Part shown: piece by piece, positions 1 to 12,000 of the stretch
How positions within the stretch are numbered: the stretch's first letter is position 1
Layout: every line of letters begins with the position of its first letter
Assembly: GCF_009905375.1 (NCBI RefSeq)
Contig: NW_027417196.1
Coordinates: 1-64,000, forward strand
Direction of reading: 5' to 3'
DNA from: Apium graveolens
Lineage: Eukaryota > Streptophyta > Magnoliopsida > Apiales > Apiaceae
DNA length: 64,000 nt
The notes under the pieces: generated by a model
What the model was told of the DNA's origin: nothing
The model's database searches: none
Seen by the model: only the letters and a program-made list of their open reading frames with translations
Position numbers and translations under genes: made by a program

Positions 1-66
1 GCAGGCTATTGCGTGAGCCCGTAGGGTTTACCTAGTGCGCACCCGAAGGGTAGCGGCTACAGGTTA
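1..66. repeat. GC-rich fragment, possibly SINE-derived
   Basis: The first ~66 bases are much richer in G+C than what follows and include the phrases ACCTAGTGCGCACCCGAAGG and GTAGCGGCTAC. This recalls the tRNA-derived body of some plant SINEs, but I cannot place A and B boxes, a tail or target duplications because the element is cut by the window edge. Very tentative. Confidence 0.2.
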
Positions 67-1102
67 CATACGATTAAAAAAGAGATATTTTTATCGTGAA
101 TTAGATAAGATTCATGTTCACAACTCTGAAACTAATGTTGATAAACCAAATCAACAACGAAGATTGTCCGAGAATAGCTCTCCAACATTGATATAAAATT
201 GTTACGGATGAAAATTGAACGTATATTTTGAGCAAGTTTATTAAATTATCTTTTTCTAAAACCTAATTATTATAAAATAGGTATTATAATATAATAAAAG
301 ATAAGATATATTTTATTTTACTTATTCAGACATACTTACATTATAACAAATATATTTAATAAAATATTAACATTCAAATAATAATTATGTAAAACAACTG
401 TGCATCGCGCAGATTTAGACTAAACATTAAAAGTTTGATAGTTGGTCGGTACTTGATGAAATTACTTAATTTTCCTCACTTAATTAATTTATTATTTTGA
501 CATAATATCTTACATAATATTATCGTTAAAAATTATGAAACCCCTAAACAAAGTTATAAATAACCGGACACAACAAACGAGTATCAGACGGTATTGGGGT
601 AGATATAGACGGTGTTCGGGCTTAAATAAAATAATAGATATTACTGACGGTGTAAAAATAATTATACTATTGAATCGAAATAAAAAAATAAACTAAAAAT
701 AATTCGTTGTCGATATAATGATATCGGGCTAAAAAATAATATATTACTTACTTTATTAACAACTATAATCAATACAATATTAAAATAAAATTTATAAAAT
801 AACAAATATTGAAAACAATCATGCCTCGCATAGAATTTAGGCTAGTTTGTTATAAATTAGACAATTAAAAAAATTATTAAAATTAATAAGATTTCAAAAA
901 TAGAATTAATAAATATTTTTTAAAATTAATTGGGGACCATTCAAAAGATCAAAAATATTAAGAACGTTAATTAATACTACGACTATTTCCAAGAATACTA
1001 GTAAAAAAATAATCAATACTAATTAATACTATGAATATTTCCAAGAATACTAGTCAAAAATCAATCAATACCGCTATGAATGTTTACAAATAATACTCAT
1101 CC
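67..1102. other. AT-rich sequence without recognisable feature
   Basis: About 1 kb of strongly AT-rich DNA with no long ORF, no LTR end and no clear repeat boundary. Two short similar blocks containing AATACTAGT lie near 980-1060. It is the outer flank of the old T4 element that starts at 1103. Confidence 0.5.
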
Positions 1103-2470
1103 TGTAATAGCCTAAATCCGGGGTCAGGATTGGGTGTCATTAAACAATCTTTACATAATATAAACCTGTATATTGAAATAATATACAGATTACCCTTCAA
1201 TTCGGGATCGTTTACAGGTTATGTTATGAAACAAGAATCTAAACCTCTAAAATATATATCTAATAATCACAATTTTATTACCTCTTTACTAATTTCCTTG
1301 TCTTATTCACTCTGATATCTCCAACTTCTCGCTACTAAGATTTGTCCAACTTTGCTGTCTACTAAGAGCTATTCACTTTAATCCTTGTTTGAAACTGAAA
1401 GAAATAAGAATTTACAAAGCAAGAGTGAGCCAAAAATGCCCAGCAAGTACATAACTAATTTCCAAGTATCAGTATCAAGGAAATTTCCGGACACAATTTT
1501 TAAATAATTTTTAAACATTTCTATTTATTTGAAGTAGTTGAGCGAGTAAAACATTGGTTGTTATTAGCCTTTAATCATAAATCAAAAGTGACGAGCAATT
1601 CCCGGATTCATCTCCTGAATCAGGATTTTATCCGGTTTTGTAATCATAAAACTTTTCGAGAGAGAATGATGTGAATGACGATCAACAATAAATTAGACTG
1701 GATAGTAGTTCAACATTCACACTCACATCTTGTTGATTAGTCAGGATATAATGTAGATGTATACCTACTTGTATAGATCCATTCAGGTACCCAGACACAA
1801 TGGCCCAAGGGTCCGGTCCATCCTCGGCCCATAGGGTCCAACTCAATACTGGCCCTCATAGTAAACATCCAGCCCGTAGAGTATTTTGATGTCAAATCAT
1901 TTTGATTTCGAAACATCCTGATTCAGGGTTCACAAATAACCCGGAATAATAGGTATTTTCACAAGAGATCAATCGATAATAAAGGAACAATAATGAAAGG
2001 GACTTGCATAATTAAGAGTAATTGCAGCGAATTATAAAACATTTAACTATTCTGAACTTAGAATAGGAAAGAAATAGTTGCAGTATATAATGAGAAAGTT
2101 TAGGAATACTTGCCTCAATTGATTCGTTTTCTAGCCTTCAATCACCATTATATGCTCACATCTACTTTGTATCTACTCATCTCATTCCCACGTATAATTA
2201 GGCTTTATAGTTACTACCATTGTCTGAATTTGAATGCCTCGAACTATGTGTATCTATCATAAAAGGTGTTATTTCAATTAACCGAGAATTTATAACTGTC
2301 TATTATACGCTTATCCATATCGTCTACCCACCCGATAATAACATATAAGGATCATATGTTTAATCAGATAACGTTTAAAAGGCACGTTGACTCAAATTCA
2401 CATAACACGTATACATAAGGCACATAATCATGTTATTCATATAACACATAGTCACATAATTCATGTAACA
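1103..2470 (-). mobile_element. T4: old Tekay-like element, outer part of its 3' LTR
   Basis: The block starts TGTAATAGCCTAAATCCGGG, which matches in layout the edge of the T2 LTR at 38533 (TATAACACCCTCCAAATCCG). Further in, the stretch near 1730-1870 (cancelled primer-like text, 'cagacacaatggccc', then 'catagtaaacatccag') parallels T2 LTR sequence near 39190-39340. I therefore read it as the LTR of a minus-strand Tekay-like element, split by insertion of E1 at 2470 and resuming at 16670. The two pieces add up to about 3.68 kb, close to the 3.79 kb T2 LTR. Divergence from T2 is high, so this is the oldest element recognised here. Confidence 0.7.
2466..2470. repeat. Target-site duplication of E1, left copy (TAACA)
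   Basis: TAACA directly precedes the LTR start TGTGACGAC and is repeated at 16665-16669 directly after the 3' LTR end GGCGTCACA. Five-base duplications are usual for Ty3/gypsy integration. Confidence 0.9.
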
Positions 2471-5400
2471 TGTGACGACTGAGAATTTTGCGACGTAATT
2501 AAGTGAATAAAGTATGTGTTATGTGATGTGATTATAATTATGTGACTAAGTGATGATTATTTGTCTTATCTGTATACTAGAGTTTAGGAGCGTGGATAAA
2601 AAAAACGTTCCAATTTAAAGAGTCAGCTTAAAAGATAAGCTGCTGTCGGCTGTCGGGCTGTCAGGTAGAACGGAACCCGCCCTAATATGGAGTTAAAGAA
2701 TATAAAATATGAATTATGTGTGATTGAATGAAATGAATGAGTAAATAAAGTATTTCGTCCTAAGTGACGTGTTGATTGGTAAAGACGTTGAGAAGCGTAA
2801 TCGAAACGCTGAGCGTCGGGCCGTCAGGCTGAAGTGACCCGGTACGCGTAAAAGAGGATAAAGATTAAAGAGGGATAGATTCTATGATCAAACCTGAGTG
2901 GTTATGTGACTGTATATGTGTGATTGCTTGACTGAGTGCATGACTATGTGTTCTGTGTCAATTTTGTGAATTTTAAAGGAATTACGTGATTTAAATAAAG
3001 GTTTAATTAACCTTCGCGCATTTTTATAAAATCATTCGAGTAAGATAAAAACATGGGATTTGTTTTGTTATCTTCGTAATGGTCCTAGAGACTTTTTAAA
3101 AAATGATGAGTGAATTTGATAGTTGATCTTTGCATTTTTAAATTGATTTTATGTGAAAAATGTATTTATTAAAGCAAGTTTACGAAATTCATATAAAATC
3201 AACCGTTCACTCAAATTCTTATTATCAGTAATGGATAAAAAGCTAATTTCGAGACCTACGTGTTAAAATTGTCATTTTCGATAATTCTCGACTTTCCGAG
3301 AAAGATATATTTTATATTTGAATTTTGTTGCATTCGAGTAAAAAGAGAAAGAATGTGTGAGCCAAAAAAGAATTAATAGATTACCATTTTGCCCTTGCTT
3401 TGGTGGAGTATAAAATCACCCCTCCCTCCCTCATTTTCTTTTTCTTTCCCGAGCACTCACTCTTTCCTCTCTTCTCTTTTCTTTCCTCTCTCTCTCGAAC
3501 ATTCTCTCTCACTCTCTCTCGGCTCTCTCATCTCTCACCTCTCTCACTTGCATGCAACCATCAAAACATACTCAAACATAAATATATTGCTACCTTTAGT
3601 TGTTATTTTCGGTATACACTTCGATTCCTATCTGCATTTAAGTAATTATAAAAGTTTTGTTGGTTAATCACTATGGTAGTGTTCAAGAAAAACCATTTCT
3701 TGATGCATAACCATGAGAGTGAATTCAAGCGTGTTTGGAGGTCATAAACTCGAGAAGAGACCCGTTATGGGCTCTCTCAAGTTCGGCCACCATCGGCCAT
3801 GATCCAAAGGAGAGCCGGTGGATTTTCCATGGTGTGATCATTTTATTTTAGCTTTGCATGTTATGATTTCTTGAAGATTTGAAAAAGGGTTTTGTTTCTT
3901 TGATGAAAATCGAGTGTGTGCTTGATAAAATAATTCCATTGATTGTGTTAGGAAGTAAATGAATGTGTGCAAATGATTGTTGCTTAGAAAATCAAAAATT
4001 AAGGTTTGCATGTGGATTTTTGCTTCGGCTTTTTTGCTAATTAAGAAGAGGAATTTGATTTTGTGAGATAATCTTGGTAAATACTAAGTTTATATGGCAT
4101 AAAAGTGATTGCATGTTAGTTTTAAAGTAGATCAAGATATGCATGTCATTGATTTGTCCTTGAGATGTAAATTTGAGTTTTTGCCGAATGGAAATTTAGT
4201 TAAAAAGGGGTTAATATGATGAATAAGTGGATGCATGTTGTGATTTATGTGAAATTCGATTGTGTTAAGGAATTTAGTTGGTTTACTTGATGAAAATGAA
4301 GTGTTTGATATATGATGAGTTGAAATTGAATTGCATGCAAGCATGTATGTATGATTTGGTTCGAATTATTGTTGATAAAATGAGATGTTAGTTTAATTGT
4401 TAGATTATGCTATGATTAAGGATGCATGGTGTAATTTTGAGAAATTTGATTGTATATATATAATTATGGTTCAAATTTTTATGATTAAAAGAAAGGGGAA
4501 TGATTCTTTAATAGTTTTTGAATGAGTTATGTGGTTATATGATTTAAAGAACGTATTTGATTGATTTTGTGTGATAAGGCCGAATAGGCCATAGGGATTA
4601 AGAGTCAAAAACTTGATTTTGATGATCACAAGGATGATTGAAAGTGTATAAATGAATATCTATAAATTTGTTTGCTTAATTGTGGTATGTGGTTCGAATT
4701 AAGGAACAAAGGAAAAAGGGAACTAAGTTGAATGATTTTAAAAGATATAAGTGATAGTTATGGACGTAAATGTTTGGTTGTGAATAAATCTTGTACTCGT
4801 ACGAGTTATATTAGTGTGATTTGAGAAATAGCCAAGGTTAAGCGAGTACGCTTTGATTGTTAAGTATATAAGGGTATAAAAGCTACGAGAAAGGGATATG
4901 CTATATGCTATGTGCTATGTGCTTATATGTATAAGCTATATTCGTATACTCGAGTCAAAGATATAATCGAGTTATCGTATAGAGTGATCGTTCCGGGAAC
5001 GAGAGTTGAGAATCTGATTAAGATTTTGGTTTTATTGTAGATTCGGAGCGTGAGGGCATTCAGGCTAGGAAAGGAAAGGATTTACTAGGTGGCAGTAGTT
5101 CAACCTTCAGGAAAGCAAATTCAGGCAAGTAACTCTGATTACTTGTGTAAATGGTTATAAAGAGAATGTTGTTCATACCATGTAGAGTATTGAACTGTTT
5201 AAGTGTGAAACCCTCGTTTTATGATACCCTGATATTGATTTGAAGTACCCTTGTTCTTGATAACCTGTTATTGATAAGCCTATTGATTTCACCCTTTGAT
5301 AATCTATCTTTTCTGTTCAAGTTACCTATTAAGCCATGAATTATATTGAACCTTTTAATTATCTTTGTTAACCCTGTTTAATGATATCCTGTTTCTCTTG

Positions 5401-6651
5401 ATCACCCTATTGATCCCTAAATCAATGCTGATCCTTCTAATTTAGTGCTTTGTTATCCTTGATAAAGAATTCTTATGAATTGTTCCTTGTGTATCTTTGA
5501 ATCACTCCCTGAACTTTGTTTCCTTAAAATCTGAATTAAGAATGAGTTTCGACTTGAAAAAGTTCGAATGATTTCAAATGCTTGGTAATGATAAAATGAA
5601 TTTTTGAGAACCTACTTGTTTTTCCGACTCAAGGTTTTCCAAATTAATTCCTGATGGATTGGATTGGGACGTAAGAGGCTAGTGGGACTAGTCCAGTCAT
5701 GGTAAGAGGCTAGCAGGGCTAGTCCAACTTAAGGCTGAAATTATGCCGAATGGTACCTTAAAGACCGGAATGGAGGTCGATACGGGCTGATCACCCGTAT
5801 ATAATGAAATGGAAATATAAAGTGATACAATCAAGGGTTCTAATTGATTATTTAAAAGGGAACTGAAACTTTTGTTCAGTAAATTGATTTTGAAAATGAA
5901 AATGGTTTATATTGCCTTGAAAAGAGTTGATTATGTTATTGTATAGCTTAAAGCTCGAGAACCCTGATTCTTGAAATTGTTGATCATATGATTGATTCTA
6001 TATCTTGAAATACTGTTGCTTTCCTCTATCAAAAGATCTATTTTGATCCTACAATGATTTGTGATGAATGTCGGCTTTCGTCCTGCTTTGAGCCTTGTTC
6101 CTTGAAAGCCCCATACTATTCTTCAGAAACCTTTCCTTAACCCAAAAAGATGGAAATCTGCCACCTAGATTAAATAAAGTAGAATGCCCTAGTTTGTTAA
6201 AGCATATTGTGATTTGATATTGTAGAACTGCTATATAGTTACTTGCTGAGTTTTATATTCATTTGTTTTGTCTTAATCTAACCATGGCAGTTAAGCAAGA
6301 AGATGGCCAGGCTTAGGCGTACTGCTCGTAAGAGCGTACCTGGTGGTTCCTACCGTGTTGAGGGCTTCCGGTTGCCAGAGCAGGTAGTGGTAATTATGAG
6401 TGAGCTCGCGCCTAGAAAGAAGTTTATAAAGATACAATGGGTTATCTGTCGGTTCCCATCCGGAATCGATGTTGGTTATCTAATAATGTTTTGGGTTTGT
6501 AAGTTATATTTTATGATTGGTAGTTGTGATCTTGTCTCATACTTTATCCTGTTGATCCTGTTAGTAGTTAATCGGGGTTTATGCATATTTAATTATTAGA
6601 TTAGAGGTGTGTGAGTCCTCATTTCCTAACCCCGAGATTGAGGGCGTCACA
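2471..6651 (+). repeat. E1 5' LTR
   Basis: The LTR runs from TGTGACGACT to GAGGGCGTCACA and is followed by the primer-binding site. At 4181 bp it is long even for Tekay elements. U3 contains a twice-used phrase around GTCGGGC(T/C)GTCAGG (near 2650 and 2816). A TATA box at 3409 is followed by a long CT-rich tract, so U3 is probably about 970 bp and R/U5 more than 3 kb. A two-copy repeat around GTAAGAGGCTAG (about 5669-5730) forms a GC-richer island. The last 350 bases carry the H3-like exon. Confidence 0.93.
3409..3416 (+). promoter_or_regulatory. Candidate TATA box of E1 LTR promoter
   Basis: TATAAAAT is followed after a few bases by about 130 bases of CT-rich sequence (CTCTCTC runs, 3420-3550), typical of plant core promoters and 5' leaders. 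The same arrangement recurs at 13418-13425 in the 3' LTR. The inferred transcript start lies near 3440. Confidence 0.6.
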
Positions 6652-7385
6652 AGTTGGTATCAGAGCTACAGGATCTAGTCCCTGAGATAAGTTAGGATTT
6701 AAAAAGGGGTATTTTGGGAATACATCTATATCGCGAGAGAGTTCGACTCATATATAGTTGAGTTAGACTATTAGGTATAGTCTAAGGAAAGTGTTTATTG
6801 GTAAAGCGGAAACTAGAGTTAGGGTGTGAGTTAGCTGGAAGCTTTATTTAACCTTAACATTGTTTTTTGGTTGTTTTGTGTTTCTCTCAGGATCCTAGTA
6901 GTGGTAGTGACTCAGACTCAGAGATTAGTTTGACTGGTAACCCTGTAGACCCCGTTCCACCCTCTCCAGAGGAGCCTGTGTATGTTAGTTCAGACCCAGA
7001 GGAGGACCCTTCTGAGAGTAGTGAGATCCCCATGCAGATTTCACCCCTGAGGCCTGATTCAGAGACCCCTGCCCCTGAGCCAGAGTCCGAGATGCCTAAG
7101 ACTGTTTCTGTCAGTGTAGGTGGCAAGTTAGCCCAGGATCGAGACTTTGTGTACTCCCGCATTCCTGAGTTGGGAGCTTTGGTGGATAGACTAGCCAGAG
7201 AGTCTAGGCAGAGTGCTTCTGTTATGGATGATGAGTGGCGAGTTCGGGTGAAGATGGTGGAGCAGGTTGCCAGGAGGAGATTGGATGAGGGACCATCCAC
7301 TAGTGATGCTGATGCTGAGGCCCGGAGGCTGCATAAGATCATTCGCTGGATGTTGGTTGTGTTGAGAGAGATTCTAGATGGTTAG
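6303..7385 (+). CDS. Two-exon leader gene with H3-tail-like N-terminus and acidic exon 2
   Basis: Exon 1 (6303-6383, 27 codons) lies in the LTR and begins MARLRRTARKSVPGG. Compared with the histone H3 tail (A1 R2 ... T6 A7 R8 K9 S10), residues 1, 2 and 6-10 after the Met are identical. It ends RLPEQ at CAG|GTAGTG. Exon 2 (6891-7385) follows a good acceptor (TGTTTCTCTCAG|GAT) with a branch-like CTTAAC 33 bases upstream. Both junctions are phase 0. Exon 2 is open for 164 codons but has no ATG before 7032 and an in-frame stop at 6855, so it needs an upstream exon. Its first half is rich in Ser, Pro, Asp and Glu; its second half looks helical. The predicted 507 bp intron is T-rich and contains the LTR end and primer site. 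If unspliced, exon 1 would run to 6599 as 98 residues with a hydrophobic tail. The product is a 191-residue protein of unknown function; the splicing is inferred. Confidence 0.6.
6655..6666 (+). other. E1 primer-binding site
   Basis: TGGTATCAGAGC lies three bases after the LTR end. It is complementary to the 3' end of plant initiator tRNA-Met, the usual primer for these elements. It falls within the predicted intron of the leader gene. Confidence 0.9.
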
Positions 7386-7934
7386 AGGGGACTGTTGGTT
7401 GAGCCTGTAGATTGTTGTTGTTTTTCAGCGCCGGTAGGCTTTGGGATACTTGGTCGGATGCCGGGATCCCTTTTTCATTTATCTTGTTGTATTTCAGACC
7501 AGTGTTGTAGTAGTAGTTGTTGGAAGTTAGGGGTAGATAGGGGGATGTTTTCCAGTTTTTCCTCTGTTTAACCCTGCTATTTATTGTACCTTATTTCGAA
7601 ACCTTAATATCCAGAATATTCTCTATGTACCCTTTGATTAAATAATTCTATTGTCATTGTTTTCCATTGTGCACCTTGATTATCTTATAAACTGTTCTCA
7701 ATGCCATGCTTTAATACAACCATGTTTTCGTATAACCATGTTTTAAAGTTCATAAAACCCTATTCCGTGCCATGGTAAAACAACACTGATATGAGAATTA
7801 TGTAGTAATAAGGATTGCATGTGCAAATTGGGTAAAACTTAAAACCCACAAAAGAGATTTCATAGAAATTGTTGTTATATATGCATGCCATGCTATCGTA
7901 TTGCTAAATAATTGCTCAATCAGGTTTGTAAGAA
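7386..7934 (+). other. E1 leader between acidic exon and gag
   Basis: Non-coding leader of about 550 bp. A CAG at 7921-7923, preceded by a T-rich stretch with GCTAAAT, lies 11 bases before the gag ATG and could serve as a splice acceptor for a gag mRNA. T2 has TTTACCAG just before its gag ATG in the same way. No ORF of note. Confidence 0.4.
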
Positions 7935-9066
7935 ATGGCCAACTCACCAGATCACCAAGAAGAAGAAATTCCCACCCAAGACCCAGAAATAAACCCAGAA
8001 ACCACTATGATGAGTAGACTTGCTCAGCTTTTGCAACAACCTGTGGCCCCTAAAGTTGGAAATTTCAAGCACTTTCAATCTGTTCATCCCCTAGAGTTCT
8101 TAGGTTTTCCAGACCCAATTAAAGCTCAGTCATGGTTAAGAGAGATGGAAAAAGCCTTTGAGTTAGCAGAAGTTAAGGATGATAAGAAAGCTCAGTATGC
8201 AAGTTATTATTTGAAAAGATGAAGCAAATTTCTGGTGGGAGTCTTCTAAGGCGTTGTTGGAAGGCAAAGACTTATCTTGGGATAAGTTTATCGAGATGTT
8301 TCTGGAAAAGTATTTGCCAAGCTATATGCAAGATCAATTGGAGATGAAATTTCTGGATCTTAGGCAGGAAGAAATGTCGGTAGCAGAATATGAAGTGAAG
8401 TTTTCAGAATTGTCAAGGTTCGTACCTGAGTACGTGAATACGGAAGCGAAGAAGGATAAGAGGTTCCAGCAGGGACTCAAGTCGTGGATTAGAAGTCAAA
8501 TAGCAATGTTGGAGATTAAGAACTATGCTGCATTGGTTCAAAAAGCAATGATAATGGAAGGTGAGCGGGAAGCTGCTCGAAGAGAAAATGAAGGAAGAAA
8601 GAGGAAGTTTGAAAGCTCTGAGCAAGAGCAAGGAAGCTCAAAGTTCAGAGGGAAGTTTGGGAAGAATGGTGGAGGTCAGAACCAAAAGTTCCAGAAGTTT
8701 AGACCCGGGAATGGAGCTCAGAAGAACCGTTTCCAGAAAGCTGGTCAATCGGGGAAGGATAGCAGACCTCAGATGCAAGAATGCAGGAACTGTGGAAAGA
8801 GACACCCGGGGAGGTGTAATAAGCTGGATATAACGTGTTTTAAGTGCAACCAGAAGGGGCATTATTCTTCAGAATGTCCAAGTGGAGTAAGGAAGCCTGA
8901 TTTAGCTTGTTTCAAGTGTGACAAAGTGGGCCATATGGCCAGGAATTGTAAGGAGCCTGTACAGAAGGCTAATGTTCTCAGAATTGCTGGACCGTTGTCT
9001 CTCCCAGCACCATCAGCTCAACCCAGAGCTAGAACCTTTAACATGACAATGAAAGATGCGGTGTAA
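7935..9066 (+). pseudogene. gag: E1 gag, broken
   Basis: The Gag capsid/nucleocapsid region starts at ATG 7935 (MANSPDHQ). The retrotransposon gag core runs up to about 8560. A basic linker follows, then zinc knuckles with cysteines from about 8785: one CX2CX3HX3C and two CX2CX4HX4C. Alignment with the T2 Gag shows a +1 frameshift near 8217 (after YYLK) and a TAA at 9064 where T2 has a Gln codon, so Gag is cut from protease. Gag would assemble the virus-like particle and bind RNA. In T2 the same region is continuous with pol, so one Gag-Pol frame is ancestral. Confidence 0.88.
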
Positions 9067-9069
9067 GAG

Positions 9070-12000
9070 GTGGACGTGGTAGCAGGTATGCTTGTTATAA
9101 ACTCAGTAGAAGTAAAAGTTTTGATAGATTCTGGAGCAACTAGATCTTTTATCTCTGAAAGTATTCTTGATAACTTAAATTGTGTTGCGTACCCTCTAGA
9201 GCCTAATTTGATTATAGAGGTAGAAAATCAAGAGAAAGTTGTTGTTAATAAGATTTGTCCTGATTGTGATGTGTCTATAGAAGGTCGGCACTTTTCTGCT
9301 GACTTAATTCCTTTTAAGTTAGGAGAATTTGAGGCTATACTAGGAATGGATTGGTTGTCAAACCATGAGGCGCAAATAGAATGTAAAAGTAAGAAGGTGA
9401 AGTTAAGAACCAAGGATGGTGAGGAAGTGATATTTAAAGGAAAGAGGCAAGAGAAGAAATTTCTAACGGCTATTAAGGCAAGAAGATTAATACGTCAAGG
9501 ATGCGAAGTTTATTTGGCTCATGTCATGGACGTGGAGAAAGAATCTGTAAAGATCGACGATATTCCAGTTGTAAGAGATTTCCCGGATGTGTTTCCTGAT
9601 GAATTGCCTGGACTACCTCCAGACAGAGAGATCGAGTTTACGATTGACTTGGCTCCTGGTACGGAACCATTGTCGAAAGCTCCCTATCGCATGGCGCCGG
9701 TCGAGATGAAGGAATTGGCAGCTCAGTTGCAAGAGTTGTTGGACAAAGGAGTGATCTGACCGAGTGTATCCCCGTGGGGCGCACCGGTGTTATTTATAAA
9801 GAAAAAGGATGGAAGTATGCGGTTGTGCATCGATTACCGTGAGCTGAATAAGTTGACGATCAAGAATAAGTACCCCCTACCGCGGATCGATGACTTGTTT
9901 GACCAGTTAAAAGGAGCCTCGTGTTTCTCAAAGATTGATTTAAGATCTGGGTATCATCAGTTAAAGATTAAAGCGGAAGATATACCCAAGACAGCGTTCC
10001 GAATGAGATACGGACATTATGAGTTTTTGGTAATGGCATTTGGCTTGAAAAATGCGCTAGCTGCATTTATGGATCTTATGAACAGAGTATTCAAGCAGTA
10101 TTTGGATAAGTTCGTTATTGTGTTTATCGACGATATACTGATTTACTCCAAGATGGAAGAAGATCATAAGGAGCATTTGAGAATTTCCTTGGAAATTCTG
10201 CGAAAAGAGAAACTGTATGCGAAGTTTTCAAAGTGTGAATTTTGGCTAAAGGAAGTGCAATTTCTCGGTCATGTAGTTAATAAAGAAGGAATTAAAGTGG
10301 ACCCAGCCAAGATAGAAGCTGTAATGAATTGGGGAAGACCCAAGACTCCGACGGAAGTCAGAAGTTTTCTAGGATTGGCCGGATACTATAGAAGATTTGT
10401 GCAAGATTTCTCAAAGATTGTTGTTCCGTTGACAAAGTTGACGAGAAAGAACAAGAAGTTTGTTTGGACAGAAAAGTGTGAGGATAGTTTTCAAGAGTTA
10501 AAGAAGAGATAGGTAACCGCCCCAGTGTTGGTATTACCAGATGACAAAGGAGAATTTGTGATATTCAGTGATGCTTCATATAAAGGACTTGGATGCGTAT
10601 TAATGCAACACGGAAAGGTAATAGCATATGCGTCAAGGCAACTCAAGCCACACGAGCAGAAGTATCCAACGCACGATTTGGAATTGGTAGCAATTGTGTT
10701 TGCTCTTAAGATTTGGAGGCATTATTTGTACGGGGAAAAATGCGAGATTTATACGGATCATAAAAGTTTAAAATATATCTTTACTCAGAAAGAATTGAAT
10801 ATGCGACAAAGAAGGTGGTTGGAATTGATCAAAGATTATGATTGTGCGATAAACTATCATCCTGGAAAGGCAAATGTGGTAGCTGACGCTTTAAGTCGAA
10901 AAGAAAGGTTGAATATGTTAACATCATCGGAAGAATTAATTAAAGACTTTGAAAAGATGGAAATAGAGGTGCAAACTCCGGAATGTGGAGGTGAAGCTAT
11001 ATATGCAATGCTGTTTCAACCTGAAATTTTGGAAAAGATTCGATGTTGTCAAGAGCAAGTGATGAGTCGCGAAAAGGATAAGTTGACGGGAGAAGAAATT
11101 AAAGCTCAAAAGGATGGAAAAGGAATATACCGTGTTAACTCACGCATTTGGAGACCTAATGTGGTGGAACTAAAGCACGAGATTTTGCAAGAAGCGCATA
11201 ACTCAAGATTTTCAATTCACCCTGGGAATACAAAGATGTACCAGGATTTAAAAGAAAATTATTGGTGGCCAAACATGAAAAAGGAAATTGCGGAATGGAT
11301 AATTAAATGTTATACGTGCCAAAGAGTTAAAGCGGAACATCAAAGGCCAAGCGGATTGCTTCAGACACTGGACATACCCGAATGGAAATGAGAACATATA
11401 GCGATGGATTTCGCGGTAGGATTACCTAAAACCAAGTCAAATCACGATGCGATTTGGGTGGTAATCAATCGGTTGACAAAGTCAGCACATTTCTTGCCGA
11501 TAAACGAAAGGTTTTCATTAAAGAGGTTGGTCAAATTATATCTGGATGAGATCGTGATGCGTCATGGAGTTCCTGTATCTATCGTGTCTGATAGAGATCC
11601 AAGGTTTAATTCAAGGTTTTGGTGACAATTCCATGATCATTTGGGAACGAAACTGAAAATGAGTACGGCATATCATCCGCAGACAGACGGACAAAGTGAA
11701 AGGACAATTCAGACGATTGAAGATATGTTGCGAACCTGTGTAATAGATTTCAAAGGAAATTGGGACAATCATTTGCCCTTAATTGAGTTTTTCCTACAAC
11801 AACAGTTATCACGCGAGTATTGGCATGCCGCCTTGTGAAGCATTGTACGGAAGAAAGTGTAGATCCCCTACTTATTGGGACGAAGTTGGTGAGTGCAAGT
11901 TAATTGGCCCAGAGCTAGTTCAGCAAACGAAGGAAAAGGTTGAATTGATTCAAAAGAGATTAATTGCAGCTCAAGATCGACAGGCAAAGTACGCAAATCA

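Noticed and set aside
3389..3667. Ser/Leu/Phe-rich ORFs in the CT-rich E1 leader (also at 13404-13676)
   Set aside because: They arise from CTCTCT low-complexity sequence just after the TATA box; two frames are open at once and nothing supports translation.
6496..6505. GTAAGT at about 6500, a textbook splice donor in E1 downstream of the H3-like exon
   Set aside because: It would end exon 1 in phase 1 and, joined to the acceptor at 6891, produce an immediate stop. The weaker GTAGTG at 6384 is phase 0 and aligned with a GT in T2 and T3.
6655..6666. Matches to tRNA-Met at the primer sites as possible tRNA genes
   Set aside because: Only the 12-base complement of the tRNA 3' end is present at each site; there is no cloverleaf.
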